From NCBI RefSeq assembly GCF_000237925.1, contig NC_031496.1, positions 7,675,801 through 7,739,800 on the forward strand: a DNA stretch of 64,000 nt, given 5' to 3'. The position numbers were made by a program, and so were the translations under genes. The notes under the pieces are model-generated. The model worked only from the letters and a program-made list of their open reading frames with translations. It had not been told where the DNA came from and made no database searches. How positions within the stretch are numbered: the stretch's first letter is position 1; each line of letters opens with the position of its first letter. Positions 23,009-35,700 of this stretch are shown one piece after another. The DNA comes from Schistosoma mansoni (lineage: Eukaryota; Platyhelminthes; Trematoda; Strigeidida; Schistosomatidae).

Positions 23009-23222
23009 TATCGGTTAAGTGCTCTGGAGCAAGACTGGTAGGTCCTGGGTTCGAATCTCGCGAGTGCGGATCGTGGATGCGCACTGCTGAGTAGTCCCAT
23101 AATAGGATGAGTTGGCCGTCCAGTGCTTCCAGTTTTTCCATGGTGGTCTAGCTTCAACGGACTCATGGTTTCAACGATGGAAATACTGAAATCTCCACAA
23201 AACCCCTTCTGATTATGATCAT
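23009..23222 (+). repeat. Type-1 SINE, GAGTT-core subfamily
   Basis: B box GGGTTCGAATCTCGCGAG and 3' end CTCCACAAAACCCCTTCTGA are well kept. The ribozyme segment reads GGATGAGTTGGCCGTCC where most copies have GGACGAAACGGCCGTCC, so the GAAAC box is gone. The same replacement is in the copies at 23277 and 32584. Confidence 0.82.
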
Positions 23223-23276
23223 ATGCTCACTGGTGACTGAATTCAAGATACATGTCCTGGAGTTCTAGTGGGAAGC

Positions 23277-23586
23277 AGTGACCAGTGGAGTTCAACCACA
23301 TCTGTTGTGAGATAACAACTCACTGAAGACAATTGGTGAACGGTTGCTCAAACTTCGTGGATTGGTTGAAGTTAAACATTAACACCATTGGATGCTGGCT
23401 CAATGGTCTGTCGGTTAAGTGTTCTGGCTCGAGACTGGTAGGTCCTGGGTTCAAATCTCGCGAGTGCGGGATCGTGGATGTGCACTTCTGAGGAGTGCCA
23501 TAATAGGACGAGTTGGCCGTCTAGTGCTTCCAGGTTTTCCATAGTGGTCTAGCTTCAATTGACTCATGATTTCAACTATGAAAACA
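23277..23586 (+). repeat. Type-1 SINE, long form, GAGTT-core subfamily
   Basis: Nearly full-length copy with the head ACCAGTGGAGTTCAACCAC, the tRNA-like part (GGTCCTGGGTTCAAATCTCG) and the ribozyme segment with GGACGAGTTGGCCGTC. Sits just after the copy at 23009 in the same orientation. Confidence 0.82.
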
Positions 23587-23599
23587 TGCTTAAAAATTA

Positions 23600-24160
23600 T
23601 GAGTTGACTCGAAAAGTACACATTATGTAACTTATGTAATTGGTTACAACTTGCATAATAACAAGATTGTTTATTTGCTAGTTACAATGTATATTGTTGT
23701 TATTGCTTTAATTGTTGTCAGTTGGATATGAGACTTTTACTTTTCAGAAATAGTACATAAAATAAGCTACATATTACGTCATTCACCTCTTTAGTGTGAA
23801 ATTTGTGAATATACACACACACTAATGCAACCATTATTTCATTGCAAATACAACTTACTATAAGAAGATACTATTAATTATAAACCATGGTAATATTTAG
23901 TTATTATTTTGACTGAAGTATTTTTAAAGATTTAAAAACTTTAACCATGATAGTTTGCATCATACTGAAACTTTTATTGAAGAAGAATAAGTTCAGTGCT
24001 TACAAATAGTTAGTCAATAGAGAGTCCATTTGAGTCTTGATGGAAAAGTGGATTATCTCACCTCAGGTATGATAAAACCATTAGTGATATGTATACATAG
24101 TGTCGTTTTTTTTAATTAACCTCAAACTACTTATTTGCTTATTGATTAATTTGTTATTTA
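23600..24160. other. No gene seen
   Basis: AT-rich spacer between SINE copies with no coding signal. Confidence 0.45.
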
Positions 24161-24162
24161 AC

Positions 24163-24457
24163 CGTTGAAATCATGAATCAATTGAAGCCAGACCACCATC
24201 GAAAACCTGGAAGCACTGAATGGCCGTTTCGTCCTATTATGGAACTCCTCAGCAGTAAGCGTCCACGATCTCGCCTCGTGAGATCCGAACTCAGGACCTA
24301 TCAGTCTCACAAGCGAGTGCTTAACCACTAGACCACTGACCCGACATCCAACAGTGTTAATATCTAACTTCAACCGATCCACAAAATTGAGCGACACATC
24401 CACCAATGTCTTCAGTGAGTTGATATCTCCCAACAAACCTGGTTGAACTCCGCTGGT
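24163..24457 (-). repeat. Type-1 hammerhead SINE, long form
   Basis: Full antisense copy from the 3' region to the head (complement of ACCAGCGGAGTTCAACCAGG). The core boxes CTGAGGAG and CGAAAC are kept at about 24200-24255; the cleavage triplet reads ATT. It abuts a LINE C fragment. Confidence 0.82.
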
Positions 24458-24557
24458 TACTGCGTTTTATGGAAGAGGAGAAACCAGCTTCCAGCTGAAG
24501 AGGAAATTAGGAAAAGACGTTGGAAATGGATCGGACACTGATTAAGGAAATCACCAA
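24458..24557 (+). mobile_element. LINE C fragment
   Basis: Encodes the block [17 protein letters not shown] from the C-terminal region of LINE C (compare [17 protein letters not shown] at 27000-27640). It stops where the 24556-25374 duplicated unit starts. Confidence 0.75.
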
Positions 24558-25374
24558 GTAAAATGTCAATCCTTCTTCTATGGTTTTAATGTATTAAATG
24601 ACCAGTTGATAATATTGTTTGGACAATGAAAAGTAAGTGATATTTGTACGACAATGATAAAATTAGCATTGAGATAGAATTTTAATTGACACAGAATACT
24701 AAGTAAGTGACCTTCAAATTATCGAACGTATGATTAATTAGATTTCTAGAAACTGAAGAATTCTCTAATTAGATGAGATCAGATAATAATCAATGATCTT
24801 TTCTATTCATCTGGTTGGTGTTTAGTTATTCAACAACTGGCTCATGAAAAAATAAATAGTTTTCTAATGCATACTTAAATGTTAGTTTGGTAATCCAGTT
24901 AGTTGCTTTTGTATCCACTTTCTCACTGGTAATTTGAATTCCATCTCAATTTTGGGGTTCCTTTTACATAAATGAAAATAGATCTCATACATAAGTGTAT
25001 GAATAAATATTGCGACTTTCAACTTTTTATAAGTTTGCTTAGTGTTATGTAAACTTAATCAGTCATCAAGAAAGTGTGAAGGATATGTGAATCGTAGATT
25101 AACTTCTCAGTAAATGTACATTATATTGGAAGTGGATAAGACATAGATTAAGGAAATCACCAATGTGCATCACGATGCAATCCCTAACTTGGAATCCTGA
25201 AGGGAAGAGGAAAAGAGGAAGGTCAAAGAACACATTACATCGGGAAATAGAAGCAGATATGACAAGGATGTATAGAAACTGGAAAGAACTGGAAAGGATT
25301 GTTGAGGACAGGGTTGGATGGAGAATGTTGGTGGGCGGCCTATGCTCCTCCACTAGGGGTAACAGACGTAAGTA
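24556..25374 (+). repeat. Duplicated unit D, copy 1 (inverted partner at 37389)
   Basis: 819-bp unit repeated almost base for base in inverted orientation at 37389-38205. It is a chimera: about 560 bp of sequence I do not recognise, then the last 255 bp of LINE C. The overlapping 70- and 84-codon antisense frames are identical in protein sequence between the two copies. Homology ends sharply at both sides. Confidence 0.9.
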
Positions 25375-25380
25375 AGTAAG
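25119..25380 (+). mobile_element. LINE C 3' end inside unit D
   Basis: Encodes [20 protein letters not shown] and [18 protein letters not shown], the C-terminus of LINE C, and ends in the GTAAGTAAGTAAG tail in which the stop codon lies. The core enzyme parts are absent. Confidence 0.85.
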
Positions 25381-25384
25381 TTTT

Positions 25385-25830
25385 AACTGTTAACCGTCTT
25401 GGTATATTGCTTTTTTTACTTATTAAATAAATATTGAAGTAATTTTGTTAAATTTTATTGATTTTATTCTAGTTGAATATCATCAGCTGATACTTTAAAT
25501 CGATTATGAAAATTTACTATGTTTCTATTCATTGGATTAAAAGAATATCTGCTATGATGAATTATGGTCCTTATTCTTTTCTTTTTGTAACTGGATCATT
25601 CAGATGATTTATTTTTAATCATTTCAAACAAGAAGGAAGCTGATGAGATATTTGTTGTTATCTAACATTAATCACAATTATGTTATAAGTAATATATTCC
25701 TATGATATTTTAAGTAATAAGTTAATATAATGTGGAATTGATAAAGAGTAAGAACAAAGATTTGTGTATAATAAAAGAACTTCATTTTATACGAGTATTT
25801 ATCAATATTAGAACAAATAGTAAGAAAATG
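25385..25830. other. No gene seen
   Basis: AT-rich spacer with short chance frames only. Confidence 0.45.
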
Positions 25831-26180
25831 TGGATAGTGGCTAGCAGTGGAATCCAGGACGCGCGTTTTTTCCTATTTGGGACTCGTCAGCTGGATGTAC
25901 CCGCATCTCAGAGTTGATGTTCACTCTTAGAATCGAACCCAGTACCTTTCGCTTCAAACGCCATCGCGTTATCCACTCAGCTAATGAGTCCTGATAGCCA
26001 CTTGCTTGTGCAATGGGGTGAAGTTTAAATTCACTAAGTATCCATCTTTGCTTACAATGCTTGTGAATTTAGACTATATCGAGGAAATACGCACAGTATG
26101 CACATATGCCAATAAGAGACTGACCAGTTGCAGTCCTAAACATCAATGGGAAGATTCAACCAAGTAATAATAAGTGAATT
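25831..26180 (-). repeat. Type-2 (Smalpha-like) hammerhead SINE with outer arm
   Basis: Antisense SINE (B box complement TCGAACCCAGTACC) with ribozyme segment at 25848-25905. The first box CTGACGAG is kept but the second reads GGAAAAAAC instead of GGACGAAAC. The right arm (26040-26180) shares GCTTGTGAATTTAGACTATA with the other type-2 copies. Confidence 0.78.
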
Positions 26181-26184
26181 AGAA

Positions 26185-26370
26185 CGAATAGTTTGATAAT
26201 AATCGAGCATCGATTGAGACATTATCTTTGAAATAATACCAGCGATTGAAACTTAGATACCCTGAAGAAGTTCAAACGAGTGTGCTGGACGAAACGTTGG
26301 AATTATTTAAATTTTAGTCGCTGAGATTATTTCAAATATAATTTTCATATATAAATTCATCTTATTTCAT
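26185..26370 (+). repeat. Repeat with a third hammerhead-like motif, copy 1
   Basis: Shares TTAGAACGAATAGTT at the start and GCTGAGATTATTTCAAATATA at the end with 28095-28255. In between lies CCTGAAGAAGTTC and GGACGAAACGTTGG, the order of boxes of a minimal-stem-III hammerhead of the kind reported in Penelope-like elements. Folding is not verified. Confidence 0.5.
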
Positions 26371-26740
26371 GAGGTGCTCATACACACTGGTGCTTACAAT
26401 CTGTAGTATGTTTAAAAGTTAAAATCGCGAATATAAGTTGAAAATACCTGAATAAATGAATTCAGTCAGAATTCTTTATAATTATGACTCAGTATCATAT
26501 ACCGAAGATGTATATAAATTTAAGAGATGAAATAAACGTTGCATATGTATGTTAAAGAATATCCTGTAACCTTGATAGTAACACATAGAAATCAAAGGTT
26601 AAAAATAAATGGTTACTTAGTGCAAAAATCTTTTCAGGAAATATGTATGATGTGTGTCGATAAAGTTTACAAAGTGTTTTAAAGTATTTATTTAGACAAG
26701 TCAAGAAATCGCAATCAGGAATCATGGAGATTGAAGTAAT

Positions 26741-27642
<902 letters not shown>

Positions 27643-27702
<60 letters not shown>
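27643..27702. repeat. (TA)n microsatellite
   Basis: About 60 bases of TA at the 5' break of the LINE C copy. Confidence 0.95.
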
Positions 27703-27703
<1 letters not shown>

Positions 27704-28094
27704 GTCAACTAAAATAATGATTTCAATTCGGATATATGACACCTGGTTTGAAATTTTTCGTATCCAAGTTGAATGATTGGAAATATGAGATTTTTATCAT
27801 TCCGTCACTTTCCATAAATTGATTATTTATCCACATCATACTTCTCTTTATGAAGTTATTACAGATTTACTGATATTCGATTAATTTGTTAAGGTAGATT
27901 TGAATGATAGTGATTATACTGTTTCATTTACCTCCTTTTTTGAGAATAAATTTATTGTACTTATTATTAAGGAGTGGCTTGTTTTATAAATCTAAAATTA
28001 CAACCTGTAAAGAACTGAAGTTTAATTTTAAAAATTGCTCAGTTCTCACCTTCAAACAGCTCTAGTAATCTATAAGAACTTTGGTCTAAATTAG

Positions 28095-28260
28095 AACGAA
28101 TAGTTACACAGTATTTGGGCGTCGAGTTGATGTAAGACATTAAATAGGAAGAATATATTTCCAAGGAAATAGCTTGGACCAGATTGCTAGGCGAAACATT
28201 GGATTTACTTCAAATTCATTCGCTGAGATTTTACAAATATATTATTCCTATTTAAGCTCT
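28095..28260 (+). repeat. Repeat with a third hammerhead-like motif, copy 2
   Basis: Same layout as 26185-26370. The motif is weaker here: CCAGATTGCTAGGCGAAACATTGG keeps the second box but not the first. Confidence 0.45.
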
Positions 28261-28264
28261 AATA

Positions 28265-28840
28265 GTCGTTAATCAACTTTGATCTCAGAGGAAATGTGAC
28301 AATTTCCACAGTGTATCATACCATCCTTCTTTATATTCAATTCTTAATGTTTTCGATTAAAAATGATCATTCTTTATGTTAAAGTGAAAGTGACTTGATA
28401 GGCAAGTATGTAATGAAGCTTTATTAAAATGTATTTACAAGATCCATCATATTTTTTCAGATCCACTGTGACTTCTGATTACATGGTACAAAGTACACAA
28501 ATCAGTTTTTTTAATCAATAATTCGTACAAAAGTGATCGCGTATATATTGCTGTAATCGATTGGATAAGTGGTAACTCCATTTTAGTGATTTATTTCAAT
28601 ACATAATAAATGAAAGTTGACAAGTAAAAACACACTTATACATCTTTTTGTTTACAAGATCCTAGTCAAGTAAAGTTAGTTATTATATAACGTTTATAAA
28701 TAAATGATAAATTTTAACCTTATGATCGATCTCTAAAGACTAACTGACTATCTAGTGACTCCTCAATATCACATTGAACAGAAATTATTGTTATTCCTAC
28801 GAAGTACATGTACCAACAATCCTTGCTAAGAGACGAGATG
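28265..28840. other. No gene seen
   Basis: AT-rich spacer; no coding signal or assigned repeat. Confidence 0.45.
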
Positions 28841-28847
28841 ACGTTGG

Positions 28848-28925
28848 GTAGTTGAAGATAGTCAGCAGAAAACGTCAAACCTAAGTTTCGGGCTTTTCGA
28901 CATTTATCCGAAAGGTATACTTACA
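28848..28925 (-). repeat. PLE-type hammerhead end, minus copy, decayed
   Basis: On the minus strand the second box and outer stem are seen (GAAACTTAGGTTTGACGTTT and ATCTTCAAC). The first box is degraded. Confidence 0.45.
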
Positions 28926-29069
28926 GTCTTAGTCGAACTAGTGCTCAGAATGGAATTCGAACCTTCGCCGTCCAATTTCAGAGTCCAAGACGACACTGCT
29001 AAGTTACTTACCTATTAATGGACCTCCTGTAGAACTGAAAGCCATACTGGAAACATTAGTCGTTTCAGG

Positions 29070-29665
29070 ATTGTAACCATACCTTGCCGATGAGTGCAAA
29101 TAAGCGCAAAAGCTGGGCCAATAAGTGTTTCTTACTGATGACCTCGAACTAACTAACTAACACCAAAACATAGTTTATGCGTTGTTCAATCACTTAAACT
29201 AGTAAACACAATTCAAATTGATCAACAGGCTTCGATCAACAATAAGGATGAACTGGACATAAAATTGATCAGTACTCAGTGATCAATTAACCGTGAGCTA
29301 GATGATACAAATTTCCAACCTGAGTGCCACAGTGTTACTGATATATTTTATGCGTTAGTTTTAATTAGCACGAAGTGTAGATTGATAATTGTGTATTCAA
29401 AAACAGTTTGTTCTCTCCTTAAACCTACCCTGGTAATATATACTTATTATCCAGAGTGATTTTTATCATTATTATCCTTGTCTACTCTAAACCCCCATTC
29501 CCAGTCTAGTTGACCTTTTATTTTTATATATAAATGTTCTTAACAAGTATATGTGTGATCGGACTGTTCGAAATGTATTGAGCTAATATGTCACATAGTA
29601 CTGATCATCTTCGTCTTCTTATTACTCTATCGAAATTTATCAAAGGGACTAATTGCTTTAAATTT
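29070..29665 (+). mobile_element. PLE 3' end: hammerhead piece plus tail
   Basis: Starts with a decayed hammerhead (CTTGCCGATGAGTGCAAATA), then a CAGTGATCAATTAACCGTGA tail, and from about 29395 to 29665 matches 40460-40735, the stretch after the GIY-YIG remnant (shared TTACTCTATCGAAATTTATC and GGGACTAATTGCTTT). It therefore belongs to the same PLE family. Confidence 0.65.
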
Positions 29666-29900
29666 CATTCTAATTATCCCTAACTCTTTGGTAATGTTAT
29701 CCATTAATCATGAAAAATGTTATCTATAGTGATAAAGTATCTTTTTGATGATAATAATTTGAAATATATTGCATACCTTCACCATTTATATTTCTCAACT
29801 GCTTCTAAACATTCGTTTTATCAAAGGAACAATCCAACGGCTCTTTACAATCTAATATATTTTTAATTTATTTATTCCAATAATATTGTATCAATTTTAA

Positions 29901-30132
29901 TAGTTGAGATCATGAGTCAGTTGAAGCTAGACCACCATAGAAATCCTAGAAGCACTGAACGGTCGTTTCATCTTGTTTTGGGACTCCTCAGCAGTGCGTA
30001 TCCACAATCTCGCCTCACGAGATTCGAACCCAGAACCTATCAGTTTCGCTCACGAACGCTTAACCGCTAGACCACTGAGCCGGCATCCAACGGTGTTGGT
30101 GTCTAACTTCAACCAATCCACGAAATTGAGTG
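29901..30132 (-). repeat. Type-1 hammerhead SINE
   Basis: Antisense copy with head, tRNA-like boxes (complement of GGGTTCGAATCTCGTGAG) and core boxes CTGAGGAG and TGAAAC. Stem II is weakened. Confidence 0.8.
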
Positions 30133-30276
30133 CTGGACCAACATGGAAAACCTGGAAGCACTGGACGGCCGTTTCATCCTATTGTAGGACTCCTCAGCAG
30201 TGCTCATCCACTCCAAGTGACTCACGATTTCAACTATATAAAATTGCTAAAATCTCCACAGAACCCCCTTCTAATA
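30133..30276. repeat. Two SINE pieces joined in inverted order
   Basis: 30133-30212 is the antisense ribozyme end of a type-1 SINE; 30213-30276 is the sense 3' end (AATCTCCACAGAACCCCCTT). Together with 29901 this makes a nested cluster. Confidence 0.7.
30154..30210 (-). ncRNA. Hammerhead ribozyme motif, best-kept type-1 copy
   Basis: Minus strand: GAGCACTGCTGAGGAG, stem II TCCT/AGGA with a five-base loop, TGAAACGGCCGTC and CAGTGCTTCC. Stem I GCACTG/CAGTGC is perfect, both invariant boxes are intact and the cleavage triplet is GTC. Stem III is the palindrome ACGGCCGT, which favours a dimeric fold. Confidence 0.7.
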
Positions 30277-30279
30277 ATA

Positions 30280-31095
30280 AACCAAAGAATTTGAACATTC
30301 TAATAGTATATTTAATTTGTACGAATAAATTCATCAGCATCATGAAACATAAGTGTTTGTTGTATAGCAACTAATATTCATACAGAAGTTTTGAAATTTT
30401 TCGGCAAAATCCAGCATTCTATACGACATATAAAGAGAAGAAGCGGAAGAATATGATGTAGTTTAGAATAATTTAATAATCATTAAATTCTCTGAACTGA
30501 TAAAAATTAATCGAAAAGGTATTTGATCCAAGGTTACCAATAATCAGGGGATTTTATGTAATCCATTTAGATTGAGTCTATTTTGTAGATTACTGACTAG
30601 TTGTTAGATCAATTTTGATGAATTAATTTATAACTAAATCTAAAGAGAAATTTTCAAGTTGATAAATATTGTGATGTATGCTACTTATATCTGTTGACAT
30701 AAGTAGTATGTAACACTATCGGAAGTGAAATACCTGCCAGCAGAAGGTTGAGAAGATTGAACTGAAGAGAACAGGAATGTAGACGGATAGTAATTGTAAT
30801 AGCAATGAAGTAACGATGATTTTTGAGACAAATGTTAGAAGATTTGCAAATAATGTATTTAATGTATGGTTTTCACAATTTACGAAACAACTCCTCACCT
30901 GAGTATGCGCTCACTGTGATGTTACCACTTTTAAAATTTTCAGAATAGTTTAGATGAACACTTTTCAATCCGGTCAATAGATTGATGAATTTAATATCTA
31001 CCATTGTTAGTATATAGTTTCTAATTGTCATTATTATTACAGGACCTAAATAACTTACTTTGGTTGTCATATATTCTCTTTTTGTCAATATTTAA
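30280..31095. other. No gene seen
   Basis: AT-rich. A short CTTATATCTGTTGACATAAG near 30687 resembles the end of repeat R5 but I cannot extend it. Confidence 0.4.
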
Positions 31096-31097
31096 AT

Positions 31098-31245
31098 TCA
31101 AAAATTGATCCTAGTTAGATCACCATTGAAAACTTGGAAGCATTAGATGACCGTTTCGTCTTAGTATGCAACTCTTCAACATTGAGCTAAGATCGGTTAG
31201 TGTTCTGAACTGTGAAAATATTACAATCTCCACAAATCATCATCA
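31098..31245 (-). repeat. Type-1 hammerhead SINE, partial and decayed
   Basis: Antisense copy without the tRNA-like half; the first ribozyme box reads TTGAAGAG. A small sense-oriented 3' end (ACAATCTCCACAAATC) follows. Confidence 0.6.
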
Positions 31246-31770
31246 CTAATAATTTTGAAATTCACAGTAAATCCCTTTAATTGACTTCATCTAATGACTT
31301 TTTAGTGATTCATATCAAGCTTCTGTGTGATTTATTTTTGTTTGTATCAGTATGGTCAGTAAATTTAACACTCCTTATCCTATTGAATTATGTTGTGATG
31401 TTTTTCATGATTATTAGGATATACGATTTTAACAGAGATGTATGGATGCATCTTAGTATATATGTATCTGTCTTGTTTTATCTTTATTATTATTTCGGAT
31501 TTGTAAGCTGAGTAAAGAGTAATGTTTTTGACACAAGCTTATTTCCGTACCAAATACACCTATTACTCTCACAGTTTTGTTTACTGAAATGTCATTGCTT
31601 TATAAAAAAGGTATGCGTCTTCTTAACACATTTGGTATTCAACTTTTAATATAGTGTTGTTTAAACATGATTAGTCTTGTAGTAGCCTTACTACTTTAAT
31701 TATTTTATGTATCGCTAGTTTTTAACAATTGTATATTTTCAGTTTTAATTGTGTGCATGAAGAATCATCC

Positions 31771-32184
31771 AGTCAGTTACAACGTAGGACCAGGCACATT
31801 TATGCATCGATCCACATTGACACACCTCATTAGCACAACAAGATGAACACCAAATTCCCAGAAGTAGTCACTTCAATGGTAGTAATGTATAAAAGAAAGT
31901 GTGTAACGATATAATACAGGAAGAAAGAAGTAGTTCGTAGAAATAAAGGTATAAAGTAATTTTAATCTCACTGTTTAGGGGAAGACAAAGAGTGTATACA
32001 CCTACGCCGTTGTGATTGATTCTGAGCCATGTCATCCAGAGTCTTCGACCATTGGTTACGATAGTCACGTGGACCCCAACCAGGTAGTCTGCTCTACCAA
32101 CATGGCTCAGACTAGAAGTTAGTGACTTCAAGCACTGATGCTATGTTTTGGTTTGGTCGCCCCTAACTTTCTTTCAACCGTAGA
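31771..32184 (-). mobile_element. LINE B, 5'-truncated copy
   Basis: Antisense copy of the last ~400 bp of LINE B. Its frame reads SLSHVGRADYLVG and WMTWLRINHNGVGVYTL, in the same frame as the full-length copy. The 3' end is at the GTAACTGACT tail near 31771. Confidence 0.88.
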
Positions 32185-32583
32185 TACTTCCTAAATGAAC
32201 TTTCCTATGGTTGATTCCAGTTTGATTTTCTACTGTGTTCATTTAAATTATAACTAAGAAACATCTCACGTATTTGGTGTAGTTTATTAGCAGTCTTAAT
32301 TGTTTCTTGTATTTTAGCATCAGGCCTGAAGACAATTCTAAACAAGCGGATTACACATTCTAATACACGAAATCAGTATCATAATGACCTACATTTCACA
32401 TAAAGGGTAATTGGGATCTACATTTCTCTAGAATCAAACGTGACCATTATTTCAAATATTATCTTGTCCATTGATAAGTACTTTGAAGATTGTTAGTAAA
32501 TGTATGCATTTATAGGTATAATCATCAATGAGAAGAAAAATCTCCTATGTGTTAGATAGTATCAATGAAATTACAATTATATA

Positions 32584-32763
32584 GAGTTGAGATCATGAGT
32601 CAATTGAAGCTAGACCACCATCGAAAACCTGGAAGCACTGGATGGCCAACTCGTCCTCTCGTGGGACTCTTCAGCAGTGTGCATCCATGATCCCGCCTCG
32701 CGAGATTCGAACCCAGGACCTACCAGTGTCGCGCCAGAGCACTTAACCGATAGACCACTGAGC
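32584..32763 (-). repeat. Type-1 SINE, GAGTT-core subfamily
   Basis: Antisense copy with good tRNA-like boxes. The ribozyme segment reads GGACGAGTTGGCCATCC on the minus strand, sharing the GAAAC-to-GAGTT replacement with 23009 and 23277. Confidence 0.82.
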
Positions 32764-33008
32764 AATCAATTAAGTAACTTCATATAAAATATTAACTTAA
32801 CGTATGATTATTATTAGTGTTATTACCTTACAGAGTCGATAAACTACAAATTGTTCCTTGAAGCTTAAGGTTATAGCCATGAAAATATCATGTAGAAGTG
32901 AATTGCACTAAAATAAAATAACACAATAAATTTAATTGAATAATTATAATACAATGGAAAATCATTTTATCTAAAAACGATAATTATCATTTGGATGTAC
33001 AATGTGAG

Positions 33009-33115
33009 AACTCCGCCTGTGGCCCTTCCCAAGCCCGAATAAAAGAGAAGGGTTGGACATAGGGTTAGCGTCCTCATCCAGTAGAAAACTAACTCGCTAA
33101 AAAAACGCTAATCAG
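33009..33115 (+). repeat. Short dispersed repeat R4, shortened
   Basis: Begins AACTCCGCCTGTGG and ends AAAAAAACGCTAATCAG; lacks about 17 bp of the early part. Confidence 0.68.
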
Positions 33116-33119
33116 AAAA

Positions 33120-33447
33120 TGTTAGGATATTCACAGGAATATCCCAAAATTATCTCGAAAGTAAAGTCGTATGTTTTCAGACTCTTCACATATTTCGCAT
33201 GTTATTTTCTATTGGTCATTATTTACAGTTGTCCTAACCATGACTTTCACGTGTCGTTTTCCTATTGGTCAATTTTGAGTTGTCCTAATTATAACCTTTA
33301 CGTGTCCTTCCTTTCCATTGGTTACTGTTAATAGTCATCTTAACTGTATAGATATGCCTTGTCTGTAAACCACTTTTGTTCTGCTGCTGACCCCATAAAC
33401 AATTCTCATTTAACGGCTGTGTTCTGATTTATTGGAGTTGGGGAACA
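33120..33447 (+). repeat. LTR-like piece with CCAAT-rich tandem units
   Basis: Begins TGTTAGG and ends GGGAACA, is followed by a primer-site-like TTGGGGTCGAACC, and contains two to three degenerate ~50-bp units (33205-33345) each with ATTGG, a GTCCTAA string and a CACGTGTC. These traits fit an LTR of a retrotransposon whose body is absent. No second LTR is seen, so this is a fossil of uncertain family. Confidence 0.4.
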
Positions 33448-33449
33448 GT

Positions 33450-33755
33450 ATTGGGGTCGAACCAGGATATCTGAATTTGGTCAATCGGTAGAATTTCGTG
33501 TAGTCCTATCGCAATACGTAATATTTGGGCAATTTATATTATTTGGTGACATATCATTAGTGGCAATTTATAACAGAAAAGATATAACGTGAGACATCAA
33601 TAACAAAGAATATATTCCAGAATAATACAGGTTTGAATGCTGAAAGAAATGACTTCGACTAAGTAGATGGAACTTTAATGTATAATGTAAATGTTTAATC
33701 ATCTTTTTCCTAAAGAGTTATATATATCGCTTAGACCAACATTTACTTATTCTGT
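33450..33755. other. No gene seen
   Basis: Sequence following the LTR-like piece; could be its leader, but nothing coding is visible. Confidence 0.4.
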
Positions 33756-33756
33756 T

Positions 33757-34275
33757 TAGACACATAATATTGGTTTAAGGGGGTACCAGATGTTTATGCG
33801 CCACACAAACCTCGTTTGATTTGTGTGAGGGTTGTGATACTGCCCAGGTGCCCAAACTGAAGCAGGTGGTTTTCCTAGGAGGCCACATCCGGAGCCTTTG
33901 ACCTAACGATCCAATCTACAAGGCAGTGGAGCATCGTGAGGAGATGCAGTTCCATGGCAGCCGGTGACCAACGATTGATTCATACGCCACTTTTTCCCTC
34001 AGGATACTGGAGCCACCACATGTGCACCATTGGTTTAGAATCAGGGTTTTCCAACTCCTCTAGGGGAACTTTATGTGTCCACTAACCCTGTTAAGGCGCC
34101 GGACATTCGCTTTTCGTCTTCTCAGTTTCGTAAACAACACCCCTGTCATGAGAAGGCAGCGAGTAGGGCTTTTGTGGCAGAGGCTATATATTCGCGTGGC
34201 CATGTGAGAGCATATCGAGAGGGAGAGCGACTTCTTCCCACTCTCAGACGTACCAGGGCATTTGGGGGCCTTAAA
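33757..34275 (-). mobile_element. Chimeric repeat K ending in the LINE A tail, copy 1
   Basis: About 520 bp, shared with 45937-46452. The first ~60 bases (GACACATAATATTGGTTTAA to GCGCCACACAA) are the antisense 3' end of LINE A; the rest is a body unlike the visible part of LINE A. Read on the minus strand, the body comes first and the LINE tail last, the layout of a SINE or a deletion derivative that borrows the LINE's tail. Confidence 0.75.
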
Positions 34276-34279
34276 CCAA

Positions 34280-35515
34280 AAAACTATGTATGTTTAAGCA
34301 CATTAGATAAATATTTGAATTAATTCAATCAATTCGTTGATTTATAAATAAGAATCTTTCATTAAAAAGAACACAATGTAAAGTAAACTCACTACGATAG
34401 ATAATTTAGGTAATTTATCACATATAGTTAATGTGTTATTATATAACTCTGATAGGAAAGGTTTTGACAATAACATTGATTTTATCAGTTTCCCAGTATT
34501 GACACAACATCTACAAACTGATAGTATGTAAACAGGGTAGAAAATATCGTTAGTCAATTTATGATAAAAAATGGTGTTAAAAAATGTGAGATTTAAGAAT
34601 TTTTAAAGGTTTATAGTTTCCATTTGTTGATACTCAGTACTACATTTGATGAATCTATCTCGTAGAATATGTTTTGTGTGTTGACCAGCTTGATACTATT
34701 TTGAAGTTCATCACGACGTAATTCACTTGATTTTATTGTAATGAACTTGTTCAATTATACCCATTTGCGCCTATAATATGTTCAGAAATGTACTAAAACT
34801 AGTATTTATGGGGAATACTAAGGAAAGCAACGACTATGTACATACTCTGAAGAACACTGGTCAAACAAAGTCTCGGATATCAATGAGGGGATAATAAAAA
34901 CCCTTACAAATACCTGAAGACACGATTGATAAACTTGTGTAAGGGTGTCAAATAGGGGCAGTCTATGATGGAATAAATGTTTCAACTACTCAGTCAAAAT
35001 GAAAGAAGCACGGTCACAGCTTATAAAGGTGCTGATTGGATAATTCAAATAGATCAGAACGGGGTTTGTAGAGATCGTAGTGTAGTATCAGTTTATATGT
35101 TAAGCCCATATACTTTATTCTAACTACTGGCCAAACCAATTCACCCATATATTATGAGTCATATTTTGATCTTGTTAATCATTCGCTTATTAACCTTGAC
35201 TATATTTTTATATGAGCGTATATGTGTACCCTTCGTATCCTATTCATAATATGTCTGTCATTCATCTTTGTCTGATTATAAATGTTGAGTAATGCATGCT
35301 CATAGCGAGTTGGCTTACCAGCCATCTCCAATGCATGTCGTTTATGTTTCTCTCGCTTACACTTGCTCATGTGCCCACAGCTTTCTGGTCTGCATGATTC
35401 ATCAATAAAAATGTAGTTACCGCTTCCTTTTGCCTTCTGATTTTATACACCGTTAAGATTGGTATAATAACGGTTATCGAGGTGAACTATTATTGAAGCA
35501 CGGCACTACAGTAGT
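34280..35515. other. No gene seen
   Basis: AT-rich spacer without coding signal or assigned repeat. Confidence 0.45.
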
Positions 35516-35517
35516 AA

Positions 35518-35699
35518 TTTTAATAGTTAAATTCATGAATCGATCTAAGCTACACCACCATGGAAAACCTGAGAGCACATGAAGGCCTTTACATTCCAGT
35601 ATGGGACTCCTAAACAGTGCGCATCCACCTTCCCGCCCATGGTCTCGCGTGTGAGTGCCTAACCTCTAGACCACTGAACCGGTATCCAAAGGTGTTAAT
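35518..35699 (-). repeat. Type-1 hammerhead SINE, decayed core
   Basis: Antisense copy; the ribozyme boxes are degraded (CTGTTTAGGAG and TGTAAAG). It meets the next copy head to head. Confidence 0.7.
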
Positions 35700-35700
35700 G

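Noticed and set aside
34075-34323. 82-codon frame on the plus strand
   Set aside because: Lies inside repeat K, antisense to its likely direction, and is not kept open in the second copy.
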